Assembly (NCBI RefSeq): GCF_001642475.1
Contig: NW_019174037.1
Location: 1-64,000 of the forward strand
Direction of reading: 5' to 3'
Origin: Fonsecaea monophora
Taxonomy: Eukaryota > Ascomycota > Eurotiomycetes > Chaetothyriales > Herpotrichiellaceae
DNA length: 64,000 bases
The notes beneath the pieces were generated by a model. It saw nothing but the letters and a program-made list of their open reading frames with translations. It had not been told where the DNA came from and made no database searches. Shown in pieces: positions 9,996-20,507 of the stretch. A program made the position numbers and the translations under genes. Position 1 is the stretch's first letter. The number at the start of each line of letters is the position of its first letter.

Positions 9996-12025
9996 ATGGG
10001 TATCAACGAGATGATTCACAATGCCAACATGGCCGTGGCGCGCTCCTTCGTGGGCAAGCGCTTCCGGCTTGATGGCTCAGGCCATCGGAGGGAACGAAAG
10101 GGAACCTATTTCTTCACCGAAATCCGAGCCGGGTTGGCCACCTTCTTTGCAATGGCCTACATCATCAGCGTCAACGCAACAATTGTGTCCCAGTCTGGCG
10201 GCACCTGCGTCTGCTCTCCAGATAGTCCCGATCTGTGCGATAGTGACCCTGACTATATGATCTGCGTGGCTGGTGTCCAGCGAGATTTGGTTACTGCGAC
10301 CGCCGCCATCTCGGCCTTGACCACTTTCTGCATGGGTCTTTTCGCAAACATGCCAATCGCCCTGGCGCCGGGTATGGGTTTGAATGCCTATGTAAGCTTC
10401 TCACCGCGTCCCATGGCTATGTGTCCCTTGTGTGCCACTTGATGTGTCAATCTGAACTTCGCGGGTAATGATCTGACGACTGCCAGTTCGCTTATACTGT
10501 TGTTGGATACCACGGATCCGGTCTCGTACCATATCAGGTTGCAGTTACAGCAGTCTTTGTTGAAGGCTTCGTCTTTGTCGGCCTGACCATCCTTGGTTTG
10601 CGCCAATGGCTTGCTCGAGCGATCCCGGCATCAATCAAACTCGCAACTGGCGTCGGCATCGGATTATATTTGACTCTCATCGGGTTGACCTACAGTGCGG
10701 GTATTGGCGCCGTGGTCGGTGCGCAAGCCACTCCCCTTGAGCTGGCTGGTTGCAAACCAGAGTTCCAGGACGAGGCAGGGCTGTGTCCCTCGGCTGAAAA
10801 GATGCGAAGTCCCACTATGTGGATCGGTATCTTTTGCGGAGGTTTCTTCACCGTCATGCTCATGATGTTCCGTGTCAAGGGCGCAATCATCTTCGGCATT
10901 TTGCTGGTCAGCATCATCTCCTGGCCGAGAGGGACTCCTGTCACATATTTCCCGTACACGGAGCTCGGCGACAGCATGTTCGATTTCTTCAAAAAGGTCG
11001 TCACTTTCCATCCTATCGAGAAGATCTTGACCGTCCAGGAGTGGAATATCTCGGGATATGGAGGACAATTCGGCCTGGCCTTCATCACTTTCCTCTACGT
11101 TGATATTCTGGACTGTACCGGCACATTGTATTCCATGGCTCGGTTCTGCGGCGCCATCGACGAGAAGACTCAAGATTTCGAAGGCTCCGCGGTGGCATAC
11201 CTTGTTGACGCTTTTGGTATTTCCATTGGCGCACTCTTTGGAACACCGCCCGTCACTGCATAGTGCGTACTCATACATCGAGGCATCAAGCTTCGCCCTT
11301 TGGCGACACAAATGCTAACAACATTACAGCATCGAAAGCGGTGCCGGTATTTCGGAAGGCGGAGGCACTGGTCTCACTGCCATCACCACCGGGATTTGCT
11401 TCTTCATCTCTATCTTCTTTGCCCCAATATTTGCATCAATTCCTCCTTACGCTACGGGCTGTGTTTTGATTATTGTTGGGTCGCTCATGTAAGTCTTCCC
11501 AACGTCTTCCTCCGACTTGATCTCACAAGCCTGTGTTATAGGGCCAAAGCTGCCAAGGATATCAACTGGCGCTACATCGGTGATGCGATTCCTGCATTCC
11601 TGACAATCGCCATCATGCCGTTCACGTATAGCATTGCGTATGGCCTTATCGCGGGAATCATCAGCTACATGGTGCTCAACACCTTTGTGTGGATTATTGA
11701 GAAGGTTTCTGGTGGCCGCATCAGGCCCGCCGACAAGGAGTTCAAGGACCCCTGGACATATAAGATCGAAGGCGGGATTCTCCCACCCTGGCTCGTGCGT
11801 GCTGCCAAGGGCAAAAAGGACTTCTGGCGGCCGTATGAGGATATCGAGCACAACACTGTTCCTGCTGGTGCCCCGGGAATGACCCTCGAGGGCAAGGACG
11901 GCGACAGTCTCAGTGCTACGGAGGCCATGGCTGCAGCGGGTGCCCCAGAGAGAGGTGGGTTCAAGAGCGATATTAGACACAGCACGACGAGTGGGAGTGA
12001 AGAGGGGGAGAAGGTAAAGGTTTGA
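9996..12025 (+). CDS. azgA: Purine (adenine/guanine/hypoxanthine) permease, AzgA family
   Basis: Four exons, 9996-10391, 10487-11262, 11330-11488 and 11542-12025, close in frame to give 604 residues. The protein is a plasma-membrane proton symporter for purines of the AzgA/NCS2-like family. Diagnostic segments are FFAMAYIISVN in the first span, APGMGLNAY just before the first intron, FAYTVVGYHG just after it, FLYVDILDCTGTLY in the middle, and GTPPVTA joined across intron 2 to YIESGAGISEGG. Introns start GTAAGC, GTGCGT and GTAAGT and end in AG, with branch-like GCTAACA near the end of intron 2. The C-terminus is a hydrophilic cytoplasmic tail rich in Gly, Ser and Glu. Neighbouring catabolic genes are not obviously purine related. 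Confidence 0.93.
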
Positions 12026-12671
12026 GTGAGGCCTCCTGCACGGCTAGTATCTTGAATTTGCTTCAGATCTGGAGAGCTATGTCTGTTAGTGACAAAAGGG
12101 TCATGTAATCAACCTACACAGTAGGTAGGGCAGAAGTGAAGAAAATGGCGGAGGTATCAGAATGGTAAGTAGATCCCATAAAGTGTAAGGAATAGGTGGT
12201 ATATGAGCAGTACGTCTAGAGAGAAATGAACTCAGCAGAACGTTCAAACCATCAGCTCCCGAAGCTAACTGATGTATACCGAGGGAGGATGTTGCCGACG
12301 AGGAGTCGTAACACCGGAGCTCAACTAAGACTTTTCAATCTGTGAGAAGATGTTTATAATCTGACATCTACTCGCGCTTTGCTCACCGACTGGAGTAATA
12401 ATCATGTACAACCGGGAATCTATCCGTGCCTCTTCCTCCCATCACAATGATTGTCCCCGGGAGATGACGCAGTTTGCAGATCTTCTCGTTTCCTTGCGAT
12501 CTCGGTTAGCCGTCCACCCGTCCGCGGCCGTTGCCGAACCTCGGCTTTTGAAAACACCTGAACCTGTACCAGATGCACTCTTGCGGTCACCCAAACCTCC
12601 TACTTTATCGGTTGCCTACTTTACAGATATCCGGTTGCATTCGAGTGGAAGTCAGACAAATAGAATTCACA
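12026..12671. other. Intergenic, upstream of thioesterase
   Basis: No supported gene. A frame beginning at 12404 lacks similarity to the thioesterase family and overlaps its start in another frame. A CCGAGG hexamer lies at 12279-12284, about 390 bp before the thioesterase ATG. Confidence 0.5.
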
Positions 12672-13649
12672 ATGAGTGTACCGATGGCGAGCACTCTCTC
12701 AGAGCAGATTGCCGTCAAAGCAACTGGTCCAGATGAGTTTTGCTCACTATTCCCGCCGGCAAGAGGAGCGAATCAACTTGGCATTGCGTATGGCGGTTGT
12801 ACAATGTCCATTGGCGTGCACGCTGCATATCACACTGTGAAACCCGGCTACAATCTCTATTCCGTGCTCGGACACTTTCTCGGACCAACAAGAACGGATC
12901 GTACCCTGACTTGTCGAGTTCAACGTTTGCGCGACACGAGAACATTTGCGACACGCCGCGTTGATGTATGGCAGAGTCTTCCCAGTGGAGAACAGCGGCT
13001 CTGCATGACGCTGCAAGCTGACTTCCACGTCAATGAACCAGCAATGATGGAATATTCAGCGCCGCCGAAAGGTCGATACAGTGACTGGAGCCAATGTCCG
13101 CGAGTGGAGAAATTGGCAGAAGACCTTTTGGCAAAAGGCCACATCACGGAGGAAGATGCCCGAGCTTATCGACATACCACCTCCGTCTTGCTATCATTCT
13201 TCGAGAACCGATTTTGTCCCGAGGGAATCTGGGGACAGAATCTCGGTGGAGCTGCAAAGCAGCTTCGGACGACCCAAGACCACCTCCCAATCACCTCCAA
13301 GACGTCTGGAGACTGGTTTAGAACAGCTCAACCTCTGACCTCCAGGGCCGAGCATCTTGCAGCTTTGGCCTTCATGATGGATGCGGGACCGTCTTTCATG
13401 CCGCTGATCCACGACCACAAAGGCATGCATGATGCTGGTGCTGCGTCAACGTTGGACTTCGCCCTGAGAGTGTTTGTCAACGATGTTGACATGACCCGCT
13501 GGCATCTCCGAGAGCGCATGACCCGAACTGCGGGAGTTGCGCGAAACTATGCGGAGTCAAGGATCTGGGACGAGAGCGGCAAAATGGTGGCTTCTATGAC
13601 GCAGCAGTGCATGCTACGACCGAAGCCTCGCACGGGCGCAGCATTATAG
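12672..13649 (+). CDS. Acyl-CoA thioesterase, TesB-like double hotdog
   Basis: A 325-residue intronless protein of the fungal TesB-like acyl-CoA thioesterase family, which hydrolyses acyl-CoA to free acid and CoA. The N-terminal hotdog half shows GIAYGGCTMSIGVHAAYHTV and the SVLGHFLGPT core with RDTRTFATRRVDV following. The C-terminal half has STLDFALRVF and a closing beta-strand. The ATG at 12672 is preferred over the frame's upstream Met at 12573, because conserved family sequence begins directly with TLSEQIAV and the upstream extension is not conserved in character. The protein ends GAAL, which is not a good PTS1, unlike several neighbouring enzymes. The context of CoA ligase and acyl-CoA dehydrogenase suggests a role in recycling CoA in the same catabolic route. 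Confidence 0.88.
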   Translation: MSVPMASTLSEQIAVKATGPDEFCSLFPPARGANQLGIAYGGCTMSIGVHAAYHTVKPGYNLYSVLGHFLGPTRTDRTLTCRVQRLRDTRTFATRRVDVWQSLPSGEQRLCMTLQADFHVNEPAMMEYSAPPKGRYSDWSQCPRVEKLAEDLLAKGHITEEDARAYRHTTSVLLSFFENRFCPEGIWGQNLGGAAKQLRTTQDHLPITSKTSGDWFRTAQPLTSRAEHLAALAFMMDAGPSFMPLIHDHKGMHDAGAASTLDFALRVFVNDVDMTRWHLRERMTRTAGVARNYAESRIWDESGKMVASMTQQCMLRPKPRTGAAL

Positions 13650-14102
13650 ATCCTCAGCATTGCATTCCGTCTCATTTCTATCTTTCCGACATAAACCCCA
13701 GTCTCCGAAGGATTCAAAGAATCCTAGCGCCCGAGGGATACTTTCACCTCGGAGTTTCGGTTCAGCACGTCTGGAGTGAGGGATGCGGGGTCAGCGATGG
13801 TGTTCAATAGATCGGAATGAATGTTTTCTATGTCAAAGAGCTCACCGCCAGAGTAGAATCAGTGGGGGAATGACGGAGCATTTGGGGTTTTCCACGGAGA
13901 TAGAACTATAACTGAATTATATCTCTTAGACAAGGACCTTCGTACCGACGAAGGCGGGGAAGAAGTGACGAAGAACCTAGGCTATATATTCAGCGGATTG
14001 ACAGGGCTGCAGGGCTATATATTGCTACCGAAAAAGTCGCGATATCGATATCACCAAGCATTGAGGCTTGTGTAGTTGCTAAGCTCAAGAATTCTTATCA
14101 AG
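13650..14102. other. Intergenic between thioesterase and lactonase genes
   Basis: No gene seen. TATATATTC and GATATCGATATC tracts occur at roughly 13980-14055, upstream of the lactonase start, and could be core-promoter DNA. Confidence 0.4.
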
Positions 14103-15432
14103 ATGTATCTTACAGTCTTACTTCAATGCTTAGCTGCGGGTGTCGCCACAGCATTAACTCTCAATGGAACTGTCTCCATCCCCATGAATTATACCCACTT
14201 GATCACTCCAAATTATACGAGTAACGCGTCAACATACTTCATTGACACGAAAACCAATAACAACGGTCTGGCCGACCTCCTGAAGGAAGCCCAGAATGCA
14301 ACCTTCATCTCCTACAGTTCCGAGTTCACGGACATGCTTGGCCCCAGCCCAAAGGCAGTGCTCTTGGAAGAGAGAAATGATTCGTTTGCTTTCGAGGCTA
14401 GTTGAAGCTCCCCTGCGACCCCTCAACAATCTATACGGGATCTGACTAGAGAGTCCAGGGTGCCACGTATGATTGGAGAGGAAACCAAGTGTGGTTCACG
14501 AGCAGCATCCTCGACGACAAGCCCACCACGATTTACCGGCTCAATCTGACAGACAATTCAATCCATCAAGTCAAGACGAACCTTGTCAATCCTAACGGAG
14601 CATACTATTTTGATGGTTTTGTCTATTTAGTCTATTTTGGCAATGTAAGCGTTCAACCGGGCATTGCGCGAGTCAATGCTGTTACCTACGAAGCCGAAAT
14701 ACTTGCCAATTCATGGTTTGGTTTACCCTTCAATGGACCTGACGATATCACTGTCGTACCCGCTAATCACGATGGGAACGGCCTCGATACGACCCAAGTA
14801 TACTTCACTGACAACCTCTATGGTGGGCTTGTTGATCGACCAGATTCGGACTACCAGCTCCCTGATGCTGTCTGGCGATACACACCGTCTACCGGTGCCC
14901 TGGTTGCTGTTATCCCCCGTTCTGATATTGTTGGAAGCAATGGTGTCCAGGTTAACGCCAATGGAACCAAGCTCTACGTGGGGGAGTACGATTCTCTGCC
15001 AGCAGGTGAACTGGAAATTGGGAGCAAGTAAGCATTCCCTGGATATGGCGGTTTCCTGACGACTGGAAGACTAATCTTTGTTTCAGGAATATGCCTGGCT
15101 CGATGGGAATCTACGAGTATGACCTTGATAGCCGGGGATTCCCAATAAACAAACGCATGTTCGGATTGGCGAGAACATTCACAGACGGCCTGAAGGTCGA
15201 TGATTATGGCCGTGTATGGACTGGGGAAGGTGAGGGCGTTGTAGTGAGAAACAGTCAAGGAGCTGTCATCGGGCTGTTTAACCATGACACGCTGATGAGC
15301 CAGAAGATGCAGGGGACCAGTGTCGCACAGGTCGCTCTGGCAGGCAATTCTGCTATCATCCTCGCATCAACAAGGCTGTGGAGGATTGACCTGGCTCAGA
15401 CTATTGCGAGCCCGGGCGCATTCGGAAATTGA
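14103..15432 (+). CDS. Secreted SMP-30/gluconolactonase-like beta-propeller protein
   Basis: Three exons (14103-14400, 14454-15027, 15087-15432) give 405 residues. The first about 18 residues (MYLTVLLQCLAAGVATA) form a signal peptide, so the product is secreted. The body has the blades of the SMP-30/gluconolactonase/LRE family: NQVWFTSS, GPDDITVVP, VYFTDNLYGG, GSNGVQVNANGTKLYVGEY, and DGLKVDDYGRVWTGEGEGV in the last exon. Several N-glycosylation sequons (NGT, NYT, NAT) are present. Such proteins hydrolyse lactones, and the substrate here is unknown. Intron 1 (53 bp, starts GTTGAA) is the least certain border; its branch-like CTGAC lies very close to the acceptor. The start ATG opens the signal peptide; upstream in-frame sequence has no Met. 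Confidence 0.85.
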
Positions 15433-15612
15433 CGCAGGGACGACGAATAGCATCTTAGATATATACAGCATGTATCCAGATGAGTAGCTGAGCGGAAAAT
15501 GGCGGCCAGTCTGGCAGTGGGACAACTATCTCTACTGCGGTTGATCAGATCGAGAACTTTTGGAGAGGATAACCTACAAACGATATCTCAGGACATATAC
15601 TTCACTATACAA

Positions 15613-17636
15613 CTATAGTTTGGCGCGACTTGTCTGCCTGTCTCCGATTCTGTAGCCCGTTGCGGAGCCGTCAGGGAGGTCGATACCCCAAACTATTCGA
15701 CAGTCCCAGTTGATCTTGTCCCTGTCACTGGTTGGCAACACACGCCCTGACGCCTTAACGACGTTCGGGAGATGAAACTCGCCTATATTTCCTTCACCTT
15801 CCAGAATCCAGCGTCGTGCGATCTCCAAAGCAACCACATCCGTGTCCCGAGCCGCGTCAAGTGCAAGAAGCACCCCCGCCACCAGCCAGGCGAGGGTGAA
15901 CATCAACTGCCGTCCCATGGCGAGCGCAGAGACCAGATCATCCCTTCTCTTATTGAGCGTGCTGAAATATTCACCCCAAGCCACTTCCAGTGTCTCTCTC
16001 AGCTCAGCGTCTTTCACGCGCGAAATCGCAAACTCCATCCAGGCGCTGAAAGCAGAAAGATGTCTTGCGTTCTTATTCAAGAGATGTCTAACCACCTCGC
16101 TGCTCAACACGTTTGTAGTACCTTCCCACGTCATGTTTGCCGCTGTGTCCCGCATGAGGCGCGAGATATTGAAATCTGGCTCGTCTGGCTCGTCCATGTA
16201 CCCGACACCGCCCATGGCCTCCTGGCATTCCTGTAGCGAAAGAGTGCCGGTCTTACAGATCACGGCCTTTGAAGTTGCGGTCAGAGTTCTCAGGATAATC
16301 TCTGTCTGTTCTCCAGGAGACGGCAGAGGTACGTAGCCCCTACGTTGGATATCCTCTGGGGGAAACCCGTTGTCTGCGAAACTCAGCAATGCAGTAGTGA
16401 AGAATGCGAGCTGGAGAGCCCCTCGGTGCTTGACCTCCATATTTGCCAGCATTCGGAGATGCATGGGAAACGTCCACAGCGGTTGATTGATCGTGGTCCG
16501 GACCTTCGCGAAGCTCTTAGCAATCGCCATGCCCCGACGCCAGCAAGATAAGGCAGTGATAAAATTATGAGTTCTGGTAACATTCAGAAGCAGGGCGATG
16601 GTAGCGATTCCGCGGTCCAATGGACCGATGAGATGAGCTCTCATGTTGTCAAGCTGCAATTCAGCGGTCGGAAGCTCCTTGGTGCCCATCTTGTTCTTGA
16701 GGCGATGAATACGAACACCGTTTGTCACCTGCTGGGGTTTCCCATCAATAACCACCGTCTTTCTGGTTGGCGCGACAAAGAGACTGAGCTGCCCAGATTC
16801 TGTTTTGGCCAGGATGAGGGCCATATTGCAGTCGGTGGCCGATGAAAAGAACTTGAACCCGGACACAAGATAGTCTCCTTCTTCAATGGCCCCATAACGT
16901 CCTGACTTGGTGGGGAGCGGAGAGAAGACAGCAACAGTTTCGGAGTTCTGTACGTCGCTGCCACCGGGTCTCTCGGTCATCCACTGAGACGAGATCCAAT
17001 TCCCTTCCCGGGAGATGAGGAGACGATAGATTTCATGAAATGGATGATCAGCGGGCACGGAGCTAAGCTGTTTAGCCACGAGCCGTGCTGCTCCGCTGGT
17101 CATTGAAACTGGACATGAATATACCGCCGACGATGCAGAGAATGTATAGTTACTACACCATTAGTCGCTGCCCCGACCTGTGGGCTCTCTGGCAAGACTT
17201 ACAATGCATGCTGAACGAGCCGCCGGTACTCTTTGAACTCGTCCTCGTAGCCAAGCGCTATCACTCTGTTACTTGTCAGGTCGAATCGTCGAGGTATTTT
17301 GGTGATGACTTACCCACTCTTCGACCCCCATTTTCCCAGTTCTTTCCAGCCATGACTGGTCACCAGTCTATCATATGGGTAACGGGCACCCCACACATTA
17401 TAGGCCTTGACGTATGGCTGTTGCGATTCTGCGTTTGATATCAATTCATTGACCTCCGATGAGATTGCCTCTTCCGCAAATTTGATGAGACAAGGTGTGA
17501 CAGTCTCGAGAATAGAAGGTGGAAGGTACCATTCGAGAACTCGTTGATACGATTTGTCCGACGTGAAAGGATTCTCTAAAGCATGGGGAGCTAGGATGAA
17601 CCCACTGTCGATGGTAGATGGTCTGAGAGGAGACAT
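15613..17636 (-). CDS. AidB-like acyl-CoA dehydrogenase, PTS1 ending AKL
   Basis: Exons on the minus strand at 17636-17314, 17271-17203 and 17152-15613 encode 643 residues. The flavoprotein resembles the AidB/acyl-CoA dehydrogenase group. The N-terminus has LENPFTSDKSYQRVL, then YNVWGARYPYDRLVTSHGW. The core has QWMTERPGGSDVQNSETVA, the FAD/acyl-CoA loop typical of the family, and QECQEAMGGVGYMDE and MTWEGTTNVLSSEVVRHLL near the helical C-terminal domain. The introns are 42 and 50 bp. The last three residues are Ala-Lys-Leu, a canonical peroxisomal PTS1 variant. It is divergently transcribed from the adjacent CoA ligase over a 400-bp shared promoter, which suggests co-regulation. The exact substrate is unknown; AidB relatives also include proteins of other functions. 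Confidence 0.9.
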
Positions 17637-18035
17637 GCTTGCGATCTTGAAGGTCTTCAGACAGTTTACTGTTCCGTCAGCAGGGTTTGGAGATTGTTAC
17701 CCGTATTAAATGGTCTCTTTGTCTTCAAATTGGGGTCGACAAGTGCCGAATGCCGCTAGATACTTGAGGCTAGCCCTCGGCGTTTGACGGGTAATGTAAG
17801 TTTGGACCCTGGCACACATTACTGCTTCAAAGGCTAGTACTTTTGGTTGACAGGCATGTTACTCGGCGTAAAGCGGCAAATGCCAAATAACCAACAGCCG
17901 ACGGAGAGCGTTCCGGAGCGCAGATATTGATACTGAGTACCTTTCAGGAAGAACATGAGACTTAATGCTGGCTTTGAATTACAACATGATAAGAGCAAGG
18001 GCTGGCATTCTCAAGATACGCTAATCACCATCAAA
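17637..18035. promoter_or_regulatory. Shared divergent promoter, dehydrogenase and CoA ligase
   Basis: The 399 bp separate two divergent genes with linked functions. A CCTCGG hexamer at 17775-17780 matches the known core binding site of the fungal fatty-acid regulators FarA/FarB. Several CGG/CCG half-sites (for example around 17745 and 17900) could be Zn2Cys6 contacts. The assignment of any factor is inference. Confidence 0.5.
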
Positions 18036-20206
18036 ATGGTTGCATCTCGATCGAGCAACATCCCGTCTTCCCAACACAAGGCTCAACACCACACTATGCA
18101 GCCTAAACCAGTATGGAAGCCGATGATTCCAGCCCACCAGATACCAATGAACATTTACAGAGAGCATATCAACAGTAAATTCAGTATCCAGTTGAGGGAC
18201 TCCCACGAGCTACACCGATGGAGTGTGACAGCACCCCATGCGTTCTGGATTGATCTCTGGGACTATGTCGGCTTGATACCCGCACTGCCTCTGGGAGTAA
18301 AGCATGCATACAATCCGGTCCTATCCATTTCAGAGGTTCCGCCATTCTTCGAAGGAGCATTGATCAACTATGCGGAGAACGTATTGAGCCAGCCGCTAGT
18401 GGATGACCAGAGCCCTGCTCTAATCGGCTTGAGCGAGTGTCAACACCTCGAGGGCGAAGTCTGGACATGGTCCTTGTTGCGAGAGAATGTGCGGAGGATC
18501 AGAAGCGCTCTTCTCAGAAGCGGCATTCAAAGAGGTGATAGAGTGGCTGCTCTGATATCTACATCGGTCTGGTCAGTTGCCCTGCTCCTTGGATCAGCGA
18601 GCATAGGAGCCATCTTTACCTCGATTGCTCCTGATCTTGGGCTAGAGGTAAGATCCCAGTGACTAGTGAGTTCTTTAATATAATATTGACTCTCCAGGGA
18701 TGTACTTCCCGGCTGCAACAAGTCCAGCCTTCTATATTGTTCGCCGATAGCCACTACATCTACAAAGGTCAACAGCATTCCAATACATCCAAGATTTCGT
18801 CAATCATGAAGCTTCTCGGCCCGAATTTGGAGCTGTTTGTCGTACCTAAAGGGCCGGTGGGGCCATTTCGCCCTCTATCAGATTTCCTAGGTAGGTCCAA
18901 AGAGACTGATGGTCTAAAATTTGCCAGGCTCCCATTCACAACACCTCTTTACATTCTCTACTCCAGCGGAACCTCTGGCCCTCCCAAATGTCTCGTGCAC
19001 AGCCATGCCGCCATCATACAACACAAGAAGATCGGGAAGCTTCATAATTCTCTGAAGCCAGGAGAGGTTGTGTTTCAATATTCGAGTACATCGTGGGTTC
19101 TCTGGAACATTATGATCGGACACTTAGCTATGGGGACCACCCTCGTCCTATATGACGGATCTCCTACCTGGCCAAAACCTCAGCGCATGCTCGAAGTTGT
19201 CGAGAAGTTCCGTGTGAACTACTGGGGCGTCTCGCCAAAGTATCTCAAGGAATTGGAATCGACAAGGTGTATACCCAAGGCAGAATATGATCTATCGAGT
19301 CTCCGGATGGTGCAAACCGGCGGATCTCATCTTGCCGCTGATCAGTACTCCTGGTTCTACGCTGTCTTTCCCTCAAGCGTACATCTCACAAGCGTGACTG
19401 GGGGAACCGACTTGGTCACCTCGTGGTGTGGTACTGATCCCGCTGGCCCATTGTTTCCAGGGGAGATCCAGATGCCCATTCTCGGACACGATGTCGACAT
19501 AGCAGACCCCGTTGATGGCAGTTCTATCAAGAACACTGGGGAAGCAGGGGAGTTCGTCTGTCGACAGCCATTTCCGTCAATGCCAGTCTATATGTGGGCT
19601 GATGCAGATGGTGAAAAGTATCGAGCATCATATTTCAGTCGCTATTCATTTCCCTGCTGGGCGCAGCATGATTGGGCTAGTGTCAACCCGGTCACAAAGG
19701 GCTGGGTCATTCACGGAAGAAGGTACACCACAAGATATCCAGAGAATTTCATGATAACTAACTCTGACAGTGACGGGGTTCTTAACCCGCAAGGCATCAG
19801 GTTCGGCTCCGCAGAGATCTACTCAGTTACAGAAGCGGCACCCTTCTTGGACACGATTTCCACCACCCTCTGCGTCGGTAGAAAGAGGCATGGACTTGAT
19901 TTTGACGAGTCGGTGTTCCTTTTCGTTGTCATGCGCGCTGGGCACATGTTCTCCAATGAACTAGAGCAACTACTGAAGAGCACTATCCGCAAGTCCCTTA
20001 GTCCCAGACATGTTCCGCGCTTCGTGGTCGAAGTCAAAGAGATTCCGATGACATCAAATGGGAAGAAGGTCGAGACCTTGGTCAAGGAGACCATCTCAAC
20101 CGGGAAGATGCCACGGACGATAAGTTCCACGGTGATAAATCCTGGGTGTCTGAGAGCTTTCCAGCACTTCTACAGCCTCGAACCGCAGGTTCGCCCAAGA
20201 CTATAG
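18036..20206 (+). CDS. Acetoacetyl-CoA synthetase-like acid-CoA ligase
   Basis: Two exons (18036-18647 and 18698-20206) give 706 residues of an ANL-superfamily AMP-forming ligase closest in layout to acetoacetyl-CoA synthetase. The N-terminal ACES_N-like segment starts PVWKP and includes FWIDLWDYV. The AMP-binding signature is LYILYSSGTSGPPKCLVHSH, followed by YSSTSWVLWN and the TGG/D motif region TSVTGGTDL. The C-terminal domain ends with the adenylation lysine region MTSNGKKVE. The final residues Pro-Arg-Leu fit a PTS1 variant, matching the divergent dehydrogenase partner. An upstream in-frame Met at 17955 and a downstream one at 18096 are alternative starts; 18036 is chosen for its context AAAATGG. 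The substrate could be acetoacetate or a related short keto acid. Confidence 0.88.
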
Positions 20207-20507
20207 AATCTTTCCCATGGTTTATTTTTAGTCGATCTAGAAATCATGTTATGACCTTGCCCGTCATCTCCTGCTCCAGTTGACGATTGAATGTGCTCAT
20301 GCCCGGGAGGAATATATTCTGAATGAGAATACCTGCTTTCCCTTTCTTTCGGGATCATTCGGGGTTTTAAAAGCCAATCTTTTTTGTCCCGCCTCGTAAT
20401 GCCGAAACCCCGCAAACAGGGTAAGTCATAGCCGATGAATCATTTCCGCACCGGCGTTGAATGTCTTCTTTACAACATCAGTGTCCCATGAGACGAAGGT
20501 GGCACAA
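20207..20507. other. Intergenic, upstream of Zn2Cys6 regulator
   Basis: About 300 bp with no gene or clear motif seen. Confidence 0.4.

Noticed and set aside
12404..12736. Frame overlapping the start of the thioesterase
   Set aside because: Different frame from the conserved protein, and no intron joins it to the thioesterase; the family begins at 12672.
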